NCBI GenBank assembly: GCA_964482515.1
Contig: CAYZXT010000014.1
Coordinates: 1 to 59,238, forward strand
Source: CAYZXT01 sp964482515
GTDB taxonomy: Bacteria > Elusimicrobiota > Elusimicrobia > FEN-1173
Direction: 5' to 3'
Length of the DNA stretch: 59,238 nt
Shown here piece after piece: positions 8,717-17,206 of this stretch. The notes beneath the pieces were generated by a model. It had not been told where the DNA came from. It saw only the letters and a program-made list of their open reading frames with translations, and ran no database searches. A program made the position numbers and the translations under genes. The stretch's first letter is position 1. The number at the start of each line of letters is the position of its first letter.

Positions 8717-8956
8717 ATGACGGAAAAGAACGCGCCGTACGTGATCCAGGAAGCGCCGGGCAAGAAGTTTTGGTGTGCCTGCGGGGAGTCGGAAAGACAG
8801 CCCTACTGTGACGGTTCCCATAAACGGAAGGATACCGGAAAATCCCCCATCGCCTTGGACATTGCCGAGACAAAAATCGTTTCCTGGTGCGGGTGCAAGC
8901 AGAGCAAGACCCCGCCTTTTTGCGATGGAAGTCATCGCGCCCTGCCGAAGATTTAA
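8717..8956 (+). CDS. Tandem CDGSH iron-sulfur protein
   Basis: A 79-residue soluble protein with two complete CDGSH motifs, CACGESERQPYCDGSH and CGCKQSKTPPFCDGSH. Each supplies three Cys and one His to a redox-active, pH-labile [2Fe-2S] cluster. No membrane anchor is present, which is the prokaryotic MitoNEET/Miner2-like arrangement. Its cellular role is unknown. It begins two bases after the rlmB stop and ends the operon, since a strong terminator follows. Confidence 0.92.
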   Translation: MTEKNAPYVIQEAPGKKFWCACGESERQPYCDGSHKRKDTGKSPIALDIAETKIVSWCGCKQSKTPPFCDGSHRALPKI

Positions 8957-8981
8957 AGCCATTAGCGGATTCTTTTCCTGT

Positions 8982-9016
8982 GCCCGCCGTATCGACCCTA
9001 CGGCGGGCTTTTTTTA
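8982..9016 (+). terminator. Rho-independent terminator after the CDGSH gene
   Basis: Perfect 10-bp stem GCCCGCCGTA / TACGGCGGGC with a seven-base loop, followed by a run of seven T. It closes the operon that runs from the Mla genes to the CDGSH protein. Confidence 0.93.
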
Positions 9017-9035
9017 TTGAACCGTTCGCCCGCGA

Positions 9036-11822
9036 ATGATAAACTGGCTGTCGACGAGCATGACTCAACAAATCCTGTCGTTTCTCGCGCAAAACCCGCT
9101 GTTCCTGGGGCTGGGACTGTTGGTGGGGGCTGCCCTCTGGCTTTTAATGGCCGCGCTCCTCTCTGTCCTAATACCCGCCTCCGACGATGATGGTTCCTTC
9201 GAGTCGGAGCGCGCCTGGGAGTCCATCCCCGCCGCTCCCGCCCCGCGCCGGTACGTCCCGTCCTACGACGGACCGCAGGCTGTGTCGCCCGAAATATCCA
9301 AACCGATCTGGTTTAAAACTTCCGAGCCCGCCGCGCCCGTCTTCTCTCAGCTGAGGACGTTTCCCGCGCCGGCGACGAACCTGGCCCCCGTGACGGTGGA
9401 AGAAAAGCCCGACATGACGCCGCATTGGATCCTGAAAGCCCGGCTGGAGTCGTTGTCCGATAAGTTGCAGACGCTGGAACAGGACCTCCCCGCCCCGGAG
9501 ATCTCCCACTTTGACGAGAAAGTCGACCGCCTCGGAGAAGCCCTCAGCGAAATCCATCAGTCCATCCAATCCGTTTCTGTTTTCGAAGAACAGAAAACCC
9601 GGCTGGAGGAGAAGCTCGACGATTTATCCAGGCGGTTCATCGAGCGCCTGGACCGGATGGCGGATTTCGAGTCCGCTCCGGGAACGGTCGCGCGTCCCGT
9701 CGAGGAATCGGTGCAGCGGGAGATCCAGGAAGCCCTGGAGAACGCGCGCCGCGAACGGGAAGATCGGTTGCGCGAGAGCGAGGAGGCGAAGGCCGAGATA
9801 GCGCGGAGGATGGAAGAAGCGCGCCGTTCGGAAACGATGGCCGCGAAACAAATGGAGGAAGTCCTTCGCGCCGGAGAAGACACTCTCGCCGCCAAACGCC
9901 GGGAACTGGACGCGGCCTGGGACAACCTCGTTGAGGAAAAGAAGAGCTTTGAAGCGAAGAAGGAAGCCGAGCCGCAGCGGATATCGTTGGACGATCTCCG
10001 GAACGTCCAGGAGGCGTTGCAGTCGCGCCTGTTGGCGCTGAAGGACCATCAGGAGCGCGAGCGCCTGCGGCAGGAGCAACTTTTGGCGCGGCTGCACCGG
10101 CGACTGACGCGCTGGCAGACCGCGTGGCGGACGCGTCTGTCCGAGGACCAATCCAAGTGGGACGCGGAATGGCAGGCGCTTGCCGGCCGGAGAGATGAGT
10201 CCCTGGCCAAACTGTCCGCCGAGCGGGACCAATTACAGTCCCGGTTGGCCGTTTTGCGCGAGGAAGAAGCGAAACTGCAGGGCGCGCGGGACGACTTCCA
10301 GAAGAACACGGTGGACGTTTGGACGCAGGAAAAGAACGTGCACGACCTCGAGGTCCGCCATCTGACGGACCAAAGCGCTTCCCTGGAAGCGGGCGTCCGC
10401 GAAATCGAGTCCCGCATGGCGGCGGAGAGGGACCGCTTCAACGAACTCATTTTGGAGAACCGCGCGTCCATGCGGGCGAAGCAATCCGAATGGAAGGAAA
10501 AACTCAAAGTCCTGCAGGATGATTTCGATCAGAAATCCCTCCAGGCCAAGGGCGAGATCGCGCGGGAGACGGAGAATTTCGAGAGGGAGAGGGCTTCCCT
10601 TCTGCAGAAGGAAGCCGCCGACAGGGAAGCGCTGGCCCGGCAGCTGTCGGAATGGCAGGCGGCCCAGGCCCGGGTGGTGGAACAGATTTCATTGGAAAAA
10701 GAGGAGTGGAACCGGAAGCTCGGCCAATGGCGCTCCCGGGTCCAGGAACTGGAGAAGGTTCGTCAAGATCTTGAAAGTGCTTACGCGGCGGAGCGCGGCG
10801 ACCAGGCCCGGCGCGTGGACGAACAGCGCGCTTGGACCGAGCAGCGCCTGGCCACACTCCAAAAGCTCTTGGATAAAGCGCGGCAGGAAACGGCCGACCA
10901 GATGGTTCTCTACGCTCGGGAAAAGAACGTCGTCCTGGCGAACCTGCGGGGCCTGCGGGAGGAATTCCATAAACGCGCGACCGCCGCCGCCGCCGACATG
11001 GGGGAAAAACGAAAGGCCCTGGACCTGGAGCGGCGCGAAGCCGAGGCGGAGCACGCCGCGTTCCTGGCCCGCACCTGGGACGACGAGCAGAAACTCAAAC
11101 AGCAGTTGGAGGCTTTGGAGACGGAGACGGCCGGACTTCAGAAAAAGCTGGACGTCTTCCGCGGAAGGCGCGAGCAAGTGATCGCAAGACTGCAGGCACG
11201 CCACGAACGGATCCTTTTGCAGCTGCACCAGGAAGTCGACCAGGTGAAAGTGCAGGGCGAGGCCCGCGTGGCCGAGGAAAGGATCACGCTGGAAACGTTG
11301 AAGACCCGCCTGGCCAACCGGCAGGCCCGCGTGGCCAAGATCCGCCAGAAACAAGACGAGCAGCTGCAGCAGCTGTTCCAGGAATTAAACGCCACCCTGG
11401 ACCTGGTCCGACAGGGGCACCGGAGCGAATCCCAGGTCTGGATCAACCGCCTCAAGTCCCTGCAGAACCAGCGGGACATCTGGCTCAAGCGCCGCGAATC
11501 GATGCGGACGACGAGCCTCGTTTCGCAGGAGATGCAGGAAAAAGAGAAGCAGGAGCTGGCGCGCTTCGAGCAGGAAGAGGCCCGCCTGCGCAACGAGCGC
11601 GAGCAATACTGGAAGAGCATCGTGGAGTATTCTGCGGTCAACCAGGACGCGATCCGCCAGATCATGGACAGCATGAAGGGGTCCGACGATTTGGACCGCC
11701 GCGAAGCCCTGGCCGTGGAGATCCTCTCCCGCGTGCGGGAACAGCTGACCCAGGTCCGCGCGTTCCAGAACAGCCTCAAGCCCTTCGACGCCGAAGCCCA
11801 GATTTCCAACCCGACCCGATAG
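9036..11822 (+). CDS. Membrane-anchored giant coiled-coil protein of unknown function
   Basis: A 928-residue protein that I do not recognise. One hydrophobic segment lies at about residues 25-47; a Pro/Ala-rich linker follows to about 125; the remaining 800 residues are almost unbroken heptad-like helix rich in Glu, Arg, Lys, Gln and Leu, as in SMC-like or myosin-like rods. No Walker motif or catalytic signature is visible. ATG 9036 or ATG 9060 could start it, neither with a strong ribosome site; a weak promoter (TTGAAC at 9017, TAAACT at 9040) would favour 9060. It is followed eight bases later by rph. A cell-envelope scaffold is one guess, not a finding. Confidence 0.8.
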   Translation: MINWLSTSMTQQILSFLAQNPLFLGLGLLVGAALWLLMAALLSVLIPASDDDGSFESERAWESIPAAPAPRRYVPSYDGPQAVSPEISKPIWFKTSEPAAPVFSQLRTFPAPATNLAPVTVEEKPDMTPHWILKARLESLSDKLQTLEQDLPAPEISHFDEKVDRLGEALSEIHQSIQSVSVFEEQKTRLEEKLDDLSRRFIERLDRMADFESAPGTVARPVEESVQREIQEALENARREREDRLRESEEAKAEIARRMEEARRSETMAAKQMEEVLRAGEDTLAAKRRELDAAWDNLVEEKKSFEAKKEAEPQRISLDDLRNVQEALQSRLLALKDHQERERLRQEQLLARLHRRLTRWQTAWRTRLSEDQSKWDAEWQALAGRRDESLAKLSAERDQLQSRLAVLREEEAKLQGARDDFQKNTVDVWTQEKNVHDLEVRHLTDQSASLEAGVREIESRMAAERDRFNELILENRASMRAKQSEWKEKLKVLQDDFDQKSLQAKGEIARETENFERERASLLQKEAADREALARQLSEWQAAQARVVEQISLEKEEWNRKLGQWRSRVQELEKVRQDLESAYAAERGDQARRVDEQRAWTEQRLATLQKLLDKARQETADQMVLYAREKNVVLANLRGLREEFHKRATAAAADMGEKRKALDLERREAEAEHAAFLARTWDDEQKLKQQLEALETETAGLQKKLDVFRGRREQVIARLQARHERILLQLHQEVDQVKVQGEARVAEERITLETLKTRLANRQARVAKIRQKQDEQLQQLFQELNATLDLVRQGHRSESQVWINRLKSLQNQRDIWLKRRESMRTTSLVSQEMQEKEKQELARFEQEEARLRNEREQYWKSIVEYSAVNQDAIRQIMDSMKGSDDLDRREALAVEILSRVREQLTQVRAFQNSLKPFDAEAQISNPTR

Positions 11823-11830
11823 TTCCTCCG

Positions 11831-12586
11831 ATGCCCTCCATCCGACCGCTGAAGATCGTCCGCCCCTTCTTGAAGCACGGAGAAGGCTCCTGCCTGTTCC
11901 AGATGGGTAAGACCAAAGTGCTTTGCGTCGCCACCGTGGAGGACCGGGTGCCGCCCCACGCCGAGGAGAGAGGCATGGGGTGGGTGACCGCCGAATACGG
12001 GATGCTGCCGCGGGCGGGAGAGAAACGCACGGCGCGCGCCCGGGCGGCCAACGGCGGGCGCTCCCAGGAGATTTCGCGCCTGATCGGCCGATCCCTGCGG
12101 GCCGTGGTGGACCTCAAGAAGCTCGGGCCGCGCACCATCGTGATCGATTGCGACGTCCTGCAGGCCGACGGCGGCACGCGCACGGCGTCCGTCAACGGCG
12201 GGTTCCTGGCCCTGGTGGACGCGCTGCGGGGACTCTACCGCGCGAACCAGATTTCGGAGTGGCCGGTGAAGGATTATTTGGCCGCGGTGAGCGTCGGGGT
12301 CTGCGGCGGGAAGATCGTGGCGGACCTTTGTTTTGAAGAAGATGCGGCCGCGGAAGTGGATTTGAACGTCGTCATGACCGGCTCCGGCGAGTTCGTCGAG
12401 ATACAGGGCACGGCCGAAGGCGGGACGTTCAATCAAAAGCAACTTCAGGGAATGCTGGGCGCCGCCCGGCGCGGCATCGGCCAGATCCTCCGGACGCAAA
12501 AACGTCTGCTCGGCGGCTTGAAACCGCCGGCGCGGAAGAATTCACGCTCGGCTTCCCTCCAAGTTCCCGATTTTGCCCACGAATAA
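11831..12586 (+). CDS. rph: Ribonuclease PH
   Basis: RNase PH trims tRNA 3' ends phosphorolytically. The family blocks LKHGEGSCL, TAEYGMLPRA, QADGGTRTASVNGGF, and DLCFEEDAAAEVDLN with GTAEGGTF are present. The protein is 251 residues, slightly longer than the usual 240 because of a C-terminal extension. The N-terminus starts at IRPLKIVRPFL and lacks the RxDGR-type segment that normally precedes it; reading upstream in frame does not restore it. The gene lies eight bases after the coiled-coil gene and overlaps rdgB by 14 bases, a common rph-rdgB pairing. Confidence 0.92.
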   Translation: MPSIRPLKIVRPFLKHGEGSCLFQMGKTKVLCVATVEDRVPPHAEERGMGWVTAEYGMLPRAGEKRTARARAANGGRSQEISRLIGRSLRAVVDLKKLGPRTIVIDCDVLQADGGTRTASVNGGFLALVDALRGLYRANQISEWPVKDYLAAVSVGVCGGKIVADLCFEEDAAAEVDLNVVMTGSGEFVEIQGTAEGGTFNQKQLQGMLGAARRGIGQILRTQKRLLGGLKPPARKNSRSASLQVPDFAHE

Positions 12587-13220
12587 AATCCCCAAACGCT
12601 GCGTCGTATTGGCGACGCACAACCTCCACAAAGTCCGGGAGATCGTCAAGATCCTCGGGCGGCTTCCCGTCCCTGTTGTCGGGCTGGACCGTTTTCCGTC
12701 TTACGATGTGCGGGAGACCGGCAAGACGCTGGAAGCGAACGCGCTCCTGAAAGCCAGGGCCGCGCTGAAGCGCACGGGCCGGGCCGCCTTGGCGGACGAC
12801 ACAGGGTTGGAAGTGAAGGCTCTGAACGGCGCGCCCGGCGTGTATTCGGCGCGTTACGCGGGGCCGGGCTGCAGCTTCGCTGATAACAACCGGAAGATTT
12901 TAAGGAAGATGGCGGGCGTTTCGGCCGGGAAACGGACGGCGGTTTTCCGCTGCATTGTGGCGCTGGTCCTCCCGGACGGGACGGAGAAAACATTTGAGGG
13001 GCGCTGTTCCGGCCGAATCATCCCGGAGCTCCGGGGCGCGGAAGGCTTCGGTTACGATCCGGTCTTCCGGCCAGCCGGCCAGAGCAGAACCTTTGCCGAG
13101 ATGAGCTTGAAAGAGAAGAACCGCATCAGCCACCGGTCCAAGGCGTTTCAAAAGGCGTCGGCCTTCCTGAAAAAACTTCACCGGCTCCGGCGGGACGCTT
13201 TCCTTTCCCGCAAAGACTGA
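12573..13220 (+). CDS. rdgB: dITP/XTP pyrophosphatase (RdgB/HAM1)
   Basis: RdgB hydrolyses non-canonical purine triphosphates such as dITP and XTP to keep them out of DNA and RNA. The family order is clear: VLATHNLHKVREI at the N-terminus, FADDTGLEV-type LADDTGLEVKAL, GVYSARYAG, then GFGYDPVF and FAEMSLKEKNRISHRSKA. The likely start is TTG 12573 inside the end of rph. The last 15 residues extend past the usual family end and are basic. Confidence 0.95.
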   Translation: MPTNKIPKRCVVLATHNLHKVREIVKILGRLPVPVVGLDRFPSYDVRETGKTLEANALLKARAALKRTGRAALADDTGLEVKALNGAPGVYSARYAGPGCSFADNNRKILRKMAGVSAGKRTAVFRCIVALVLPDGTEKTFEGRCSGRIIPELRGAEGFGYDPVFRPAGQSRTFAEMSLKEKNRISHRSKAFQKASAFLKKLHRLRRDAFLSRKD

Positions 13221-13235
13221 AAGCGAGGACGCGCC

Positions 13236-13418
13236 ATGGGGATTTATGACCGCGACTACATGCGCGAACCGGACCCGCCCCGTCGTCCCATCGGGTCCAT
13301 TATCCTCGTTGTCCTCTTCCTAACGGTCCTTCTGACCATCGCTTTTTTACGTCAACGCCCCGCGCTTCGCCGCAGTCTCGTCACCGGCTTTTCCAACCTG
13401 ATTCAAAAATCCAAATAA
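13236..13418 (+). CDS. Small single-pass membrane protein with MGIYDRDY start
   Basis: A 60-residue protein with a good ribosome site (GCGAGGA, seven bases before ATG). The N-terminus, MGIYDRDYMREP, resembles a short conserved tag that I associate with the beginnings of several unrelated bacterial membrane proteins. One transmembrane helix spans about residues 20-39, with a basic, amphipathic tail after it. It follows rdgB by 15 bases and is convergent with the MFS gene, whose stop is three bases away. Function unknown. Confidence 0.72.
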   Translation: MGIYDRDYMREPDPPRRPIGSIILVVLFLTVLLTIAFLRQRPALRRSLVTGFSNLIQKSK

Positions 13419-13421
13419 AGT

Positions 13422-14768
13422 TTATTCCTTCGGCGGCACGTTCAATTCCGTGGCGCTCTGAATGCCCTTCGCCATTTCCGGGATGATCCCCTTCTTCATG
13501 TAGATGGGGCGGATGATCTGCCGGAACCTGGGCAGGGCCGCCGCAAAAAGCATGGATCCCGCGAGGCAGATTATTCCGCCGAAGACCAGCGTGTCGGGCG
13601 CGCCGAATCGATGGGCGAGTTCCCCGGCCATCAAGCTTCCGAAGGGCGACACGCCCATGATCGCCCAGGTGTAAAAGCTCATGACGCGCCCGCGCTTGTC
13701 CTCCTCCGCGATGGTCTGGAGGATCGTATTGCTCGAAGCCATGTGCAGCATGATGCCTCCGCCGATGAAGAACAGCAGGACGAAAGACAGGACGGTGCTT
13801 TGGGAATAGGCGAAGGCGATCAAGGCCGCGGCGAAGACGGCCGATGAATAGAGGATCAGCCGGCCGAGCCCCAGAACGGTGCGGCGGGACGCCAGATAGA
13901 GCGCGGCCATGAGCGCGCCCAGGCCGATGGCGGCCGTCAGCAGGCCCAGGAGGCGGGGGCCGCCGCTCAGGATGTCCCGGGCGTAGACGGGAAGCAGGAC
14001 GATCACCGGCGCTCCCATGAGGTTCACCAGCGCCAGGAACAGCAGGATGGTCCGGATCGGGAATGACCCGAAGGTATAGGTGAAGCCTTCCTTGAGCTGC
14101 TGGACGATGTCGGTCTTTGAATCCTGGCGGCGCTGGGTGATCTTCATGGCGATGAGCGCGTAGAGGATGGCGGCGTAGCTGAAGGCGTTCAAGAGGAAAC
14201 AAGTCGCTTCGCCGACGGTGGCGATCAAAACGCCGGCCAACGTGGGACCGATCAACCGGCTGCTGTTGAAAAGGGACGATTGCAGGGCGATGGCGTTCCC
14301 CAGGTCCTCCTTGTCGTCCACCATGTCGAGGATGAAGGTCTGTCGGCCCGGAACGTCGAAGGTGTTGATGAGGCCGAGGAGGAAGCTGAGGGAAAGGATG
14401 TGCCACACGGCGATGGTTTTGGTGAACGTCAGCGTCGCCAGGGCCAGGGCCTGGGCCATGGCGAGGACTTGCGTGACGATGAGGAGTTTCCGCCTGTCCC
14501 AGCGGTCCGCGGCGACCCCGGCCAGGGGCGCGAAAAGAAAGGCGGGGAGCTGTCCGGCGAAACCCGCCACGCCGAGGATGAAAGCCGAATCGGTGAGGCG
14601 GTAGACCATCCAGCCGGTGGCCGTTCCCTGCATCCAGGTCCCGATAAGGGATATCCCCTGGCCGATGAAATAGAGGCGGAAGTTCCGGTGGCGCAGCGCG
14701 CGGAGGACGAGTTTTATCCGCGGGAGGGAAGGGGCTTCGGGGGGTGGCGGGGTAGGTCCTGTTGTCAT
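13422..14768 (-). CDS. MFS transporter, DHA3-like (EntS/macrolide efflux type)
   Basis: A 448-residue integral membrane protein with about 12 hydrophobic segments. The cytoplasmic motif between helices 2 and 3 is GVAADRWDRRKLL, the MFS motif-A signature, and FRLYFIGQGISLIGTWMQ at the N-terminus is typical of the DHA3 branch (EntS, Mef-like proteins). Such proteins export siderophores or drugs using the proton gradient; the substrate here cannot be told. A Pro-rich 15-residue N-terminus precedes the first helix. It lies downstream of tRNA-Pro on the same strand. Confidence 0.88.
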   Translation of the reverse strand: MTTGPTPPPPEAPSLPRIKLVLRALRHRNFRLYFIGQGISLIGTWMQGTATGWMVYRLTDSAFILGVAGFAGQLPAFLFAPLAGVAADRWDRRKLLIVTQVLAMAQALALATLTFTKTIAVWHILSLSFLLGLINTFDVPGRQTFILDMVDDKEDLGNAIALQSSLFNSSRLIGPTLAGVLIATVGEATCFLLNAFSYAAILYALIAMKITQRRQDSKTDIVQQLKEGFTYTFGSFPIRTILLFLALVNLMGAPVIVLLPVYARDILSGGPRLLGLLTAAIGLGALMAALYLASRRTVLGLGRLILYSSAVFAAALIAFAYSQSTVLSFVLLFFIGGGIMLHMASSNTILQTIAEEDKRGRVMSFYTWAIMGVSPFGSLMAGELAHRFGAPDTLVFGGIICLAGSMLFAAALPRFRQIIRPIYMKKGIIPEMAKGIQSATELNVPPKE

Positions 14769-14830
14769 GGGGATATTTTAGGAAACTTCCGTTCCTTCCG
14801 CATACCTATGGAAGGGATGGGAACAAAAAA

Positions 14831-14907
14831 TGGTCGGGGTGACTGGACTTGAACCAGCGGCCTCCTGCTCCCAAAGCAGGCGCTCTAGCCAACTGAGCTA
14901 CACCCCG
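14831..14907 (-). tRNA. tRNA-Pro (anticodon TGG), CCA encoded
   Basis: On the minus strand the cloverleaf starts CGGGGTG at 14907. The anticodon stem CCTGC/GCAGG encloses the loop TTTGGGA, giving anticodon TGG (Pro). The T-arm has GGTTCAAGTCC. The acceptor stem closes with CACCCCG, the discriminator is A, and CCA is encoded, ending at 14831. Confidence 0.97.
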
Positions 14908-14980
14908 GCGGGGTCGTCGCGCCTCTGGCGCGCCGCCGGTACCCGGAGCGCTGCGAGGGTGCCGGCAATGCCAATTAATT

Positions 14981-15475
14981 CTAGGGAAGCGTTTCTTTTA
15001 AGACGCTCGCCGCCTGGTCGTCCCGGTATTTCTTAAGCTTTTTCTGCAGATCCGTGTGCTTGTTGGCCAGGATGGCGACGGCCAGGAGCGCGGCGTTCTT
15101 GGCGCCGGCTTTTCCGATGGCCAGCGTGCCGACGGGGATTCCGCCCGGCATCTGGACCGTGGACAGGAGCGAATCCAATCCCTTCAAGTTAGGGCTTTCG
15201 ATCGGAACGCCCAGCACGGGCAGGATCGTATGGGCCGCGGAAACGCCCGCCAGATGGGCCGCTCCGCCGGCGGCGGCGATCACGACTTCCACGCCGCGTC
15301 CATGCGCGCTTGAAATGTATTCGGCCGTGGCCGCGGGCGTTCGGTGGGCGGACAGCACGCGGCATTCGTGCGGGACCCCGAATTGGGTCAAAATTTCGTC
15401 CGCGTGGCGCATGGTCTCCCAGTCGGACTTGCTCCCCATGATGACGATCACTTGCGGTTTTGTCGTTGCGGCCAT
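14981..15475 (-). CDS. purE: N5-carboxyaminoimidazole ribonucleotide mutase (PurE)
   Basis: PurE class I converts N5-CAIR to CAIR in purine synthesis. The nucleotide/phosphate motif IMGSKSDWETM, the SAHRTP motif with the catalytic His, and AAGGAAHLAG are present in 164 residues. Class I enzymes need the carboxylating partner PurK, which is not in this window. The gene lies 68 bases downstream of malQ on the same strand and 73 bases upstream of tRNA-Pro; the purE-tRNA gap holds small GC-rich hairpins but no clear T-run. Confidence 0.95.
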   Translation of the reverse strand: MAATTKPQVIVIMGSKSDWETMRHADEILTQFGVPHECRVLSAHRTPAATAEYISSAHGRGVEVVIAAAGGAAHLAGVSAAHTILPVLGVPIESPNLKGLDSLLSTVQMPGGIPVGTLAIGKAGAKNAALLAVAILANKHTDLQKKLKKYRDDQAASVLKETLP

Positions 15476-15543
15476 TGTTGTCTCCTTCCAAGACGGTAAT
15501 TAGAACGGATCGGTATTTTACTATTTTTGGAATGACGTAGATG

Positions 15544-17061
15544 TCAGTCTGTGAGGTCGGATTTTTCCTTCACCGGCCAGCGGCCGTAAAGTTTCGTCGC
15601 CATCCCGAAGCGCGTCCGGAGGATGGGGGTCAGCTCCTCCCATTGGAACCGCCAGGTCCAGTTTCCGTCGCTGCGGCCGGGGAAGTTCATCCGCGCGTCG
15701 CTCCCGCGGCCCAGCAAATCCTGCAGGGGGATGATCGCTCCTTGCGTGTGCAGCGAAAGGCAGAACCGGAGGAAGTCCCAGTGGATGTCCCGCCCGTCGG
15801 TGTTCAGATACTCCAGGACGAACTCCTTCACTTTCGGGTCCATTTTCGGATCGTGGAACCAGCCCGACACGGTGTTGTTGTCGTGCGTCCCCGTGTAAGC
15901 GTAGGTGTTGGCTTCGAAATTATAAGGGTGGCACGGAGGATAGTCGGGGGGAAAAGAGAACTGAAGGATGGACATCCCGGGCAGTCCGTATTTGCGGCGG
16001 AGCGCCTCCGCCTCCGGCGTAATGACGCCGAGGTTTTCCGCCAGGAAGGGAAGCCCGCCGATCTCTTTTTTTACGGCATCGAAAAATGCGGCCCCCGGCC
16101 CCGGGACCCACTTTCCCTTCATCGCCGTCTGCTCTTCCACCGGGATTTCCCAGTAGGCGCTGAATCCCAGGAAGTGGTCCAGCCGGATGATGTCGACCTG
16201 CTTGAGGCATTGGCGGAAACGGTTTATCCACCATTTGTATCCGTTGCGCTTCATGTGGTCCCAGTGGTAGATCGGATTTCCCCAGCGCTGTCCGGTCTGG
16301 CTGAAGTAGTCCGGCGGCACGCCGGCGACGGAGGTCGGCTGGCCGGACTTGTCCAGCTTGAAAAGTTCCTGGTTGACCCAGACGTCGGCGCTGTCGTGGG
16401 AAACATAGATGGGCACGTCGCCGAGTATGGAGATCCTTTTCTCAGCGGCCGAACGCTTGAGCTGCGTCCACTGGCGGAAGAACAGGAACTGCAGGAAGGC
16501 GAAAAAGTCCGTTTCACGGGCGAGCTTGTCGCGCCAGGAGTCCAGAGCTTTGCTTTCCCGATGGATCAACGGCGCTTCCCATTGGGTCCAGGAAGCGTTG
16601 TGGTGCCGCTTCAAGGCGGAGAAGAGAGCGTAGTCCTCCAGCCAGAAATCATTTTCACGGCGGAAGGCGTCGTAATCGCTTTTCAGGACCGAAGGGGCGT
16701 TTCCCTCCTGGAAACGGTCGAAAGCGACACGGAACAGCGACTGCTTGAAATGCCAAACCGCGCCGTAATCGACGGAATAAGGGGAAAAGTGCGGAACGTC
16801 CCAATGCTCCAGGAGCCCGTCCTCCCGCATTTTTTCAAGCGAGATCAAGAGGGGCTCGCCGGCGAAGGCGGAGTCCGATGAATAGGGGGAGTTTCCGTAG
16901 CCGATGGGGTTCAACGGCAGGATTTGCCAGGCGGTCTGACCGGTTTCCTGAAGGAACTCCAGGAAAGAGGCGGCCGAATGGCCAAGGTCGCCGATCCCGT
17001 GCGGGCCGGGAAGGCAGATGGGGTGCAAAAGGACGCCGCTGAATCTTTTAGGAAGTGTCAT
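15544..17061 (-). CDS. malQ: 4-alpha-glucanotransferase (amylomaltase, GH77)
   Basis: This cytoplasmic enzyme transfers maltosyl and longer glucan segments between alpha-1,4-glucans. The N-terminal GVLLHPICLPGPHGIGDLG and LPLNPIGYGNSPYSS blocks are diagnostic. Catalytic residues lie in RLDHFLGF (nucleophile Asp), FLAENLGVITPE (acid/base Glu) and GTHDNNTV. At 505 residues it is full length. With the GH57 enzyme at 46.5-48.3 kb it points to glycogen or maltodextrin metabolism. It diverges from the RmlD-like gene across a 145-base spacer. Confidence 0.95.
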   Translation of the reverse strand: MTLPKRFSGVLLHPICLPGPHGIGDLGHSAASFLEFLQETGQTAWQILPLNPIGYGNSPYSSDSAFAGEPLLISLEKMREDGLLEHWDVPHFSPYSVDYGAVWHFKQSLFRVAFDRFQEGNAPSVLKSDYDAFRRENDFWLEDYALFSALKRHHNASWTQWEAPLIHRESKALDSWRDKLARETDFFAFLQFLFFRQWTQLKRSAAEKRISILGDVPIYVSHDSADVWVNQELFKLDKSGQPTSVAGVPPDYFSQTGQRWGNPIYHWDHMKRNGYKWWINRFRQCLKQVDIIRLDHFLGFSAYWEIPVEEQTAMKGKWVPGPGAAFFDAVKKEIGGLPFLAENLGVITPEAEALRRKYGLPGMSILQFSFPPDYPPCHPYNFEANTYAYTGTHDNNTVSGWFHDPKMDPKVKEFVLEYLNTDGRDIHWDFLRFCLSLHTQGAIIPLQDLLGRGSDARMNFPGRSDGNWTWRFQWEELTPILRTRFGMATKLYGRWPVKEKSDLTD

Positions 17062-17206
17062 CCTTGACGAAAGGTATATAAAAATACCGGCCTCCTGTCT
17101 ACGGCGGTTGCCGGGACGCGTTCAGGGGTGTCATAAGAAACGCTCGACCTTTGCACGAAATAATTATTTAATCTCCTGTCTCTTCTCCGTGAAGGCAAGG
17201 AAATCG

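Noticed and set aside
14769..14830. Terminator between tRNA-Pro and the MFS gene
   Set aside because: A TTCC/GGAA hairpin is present but no T-run follows on the minus strand.
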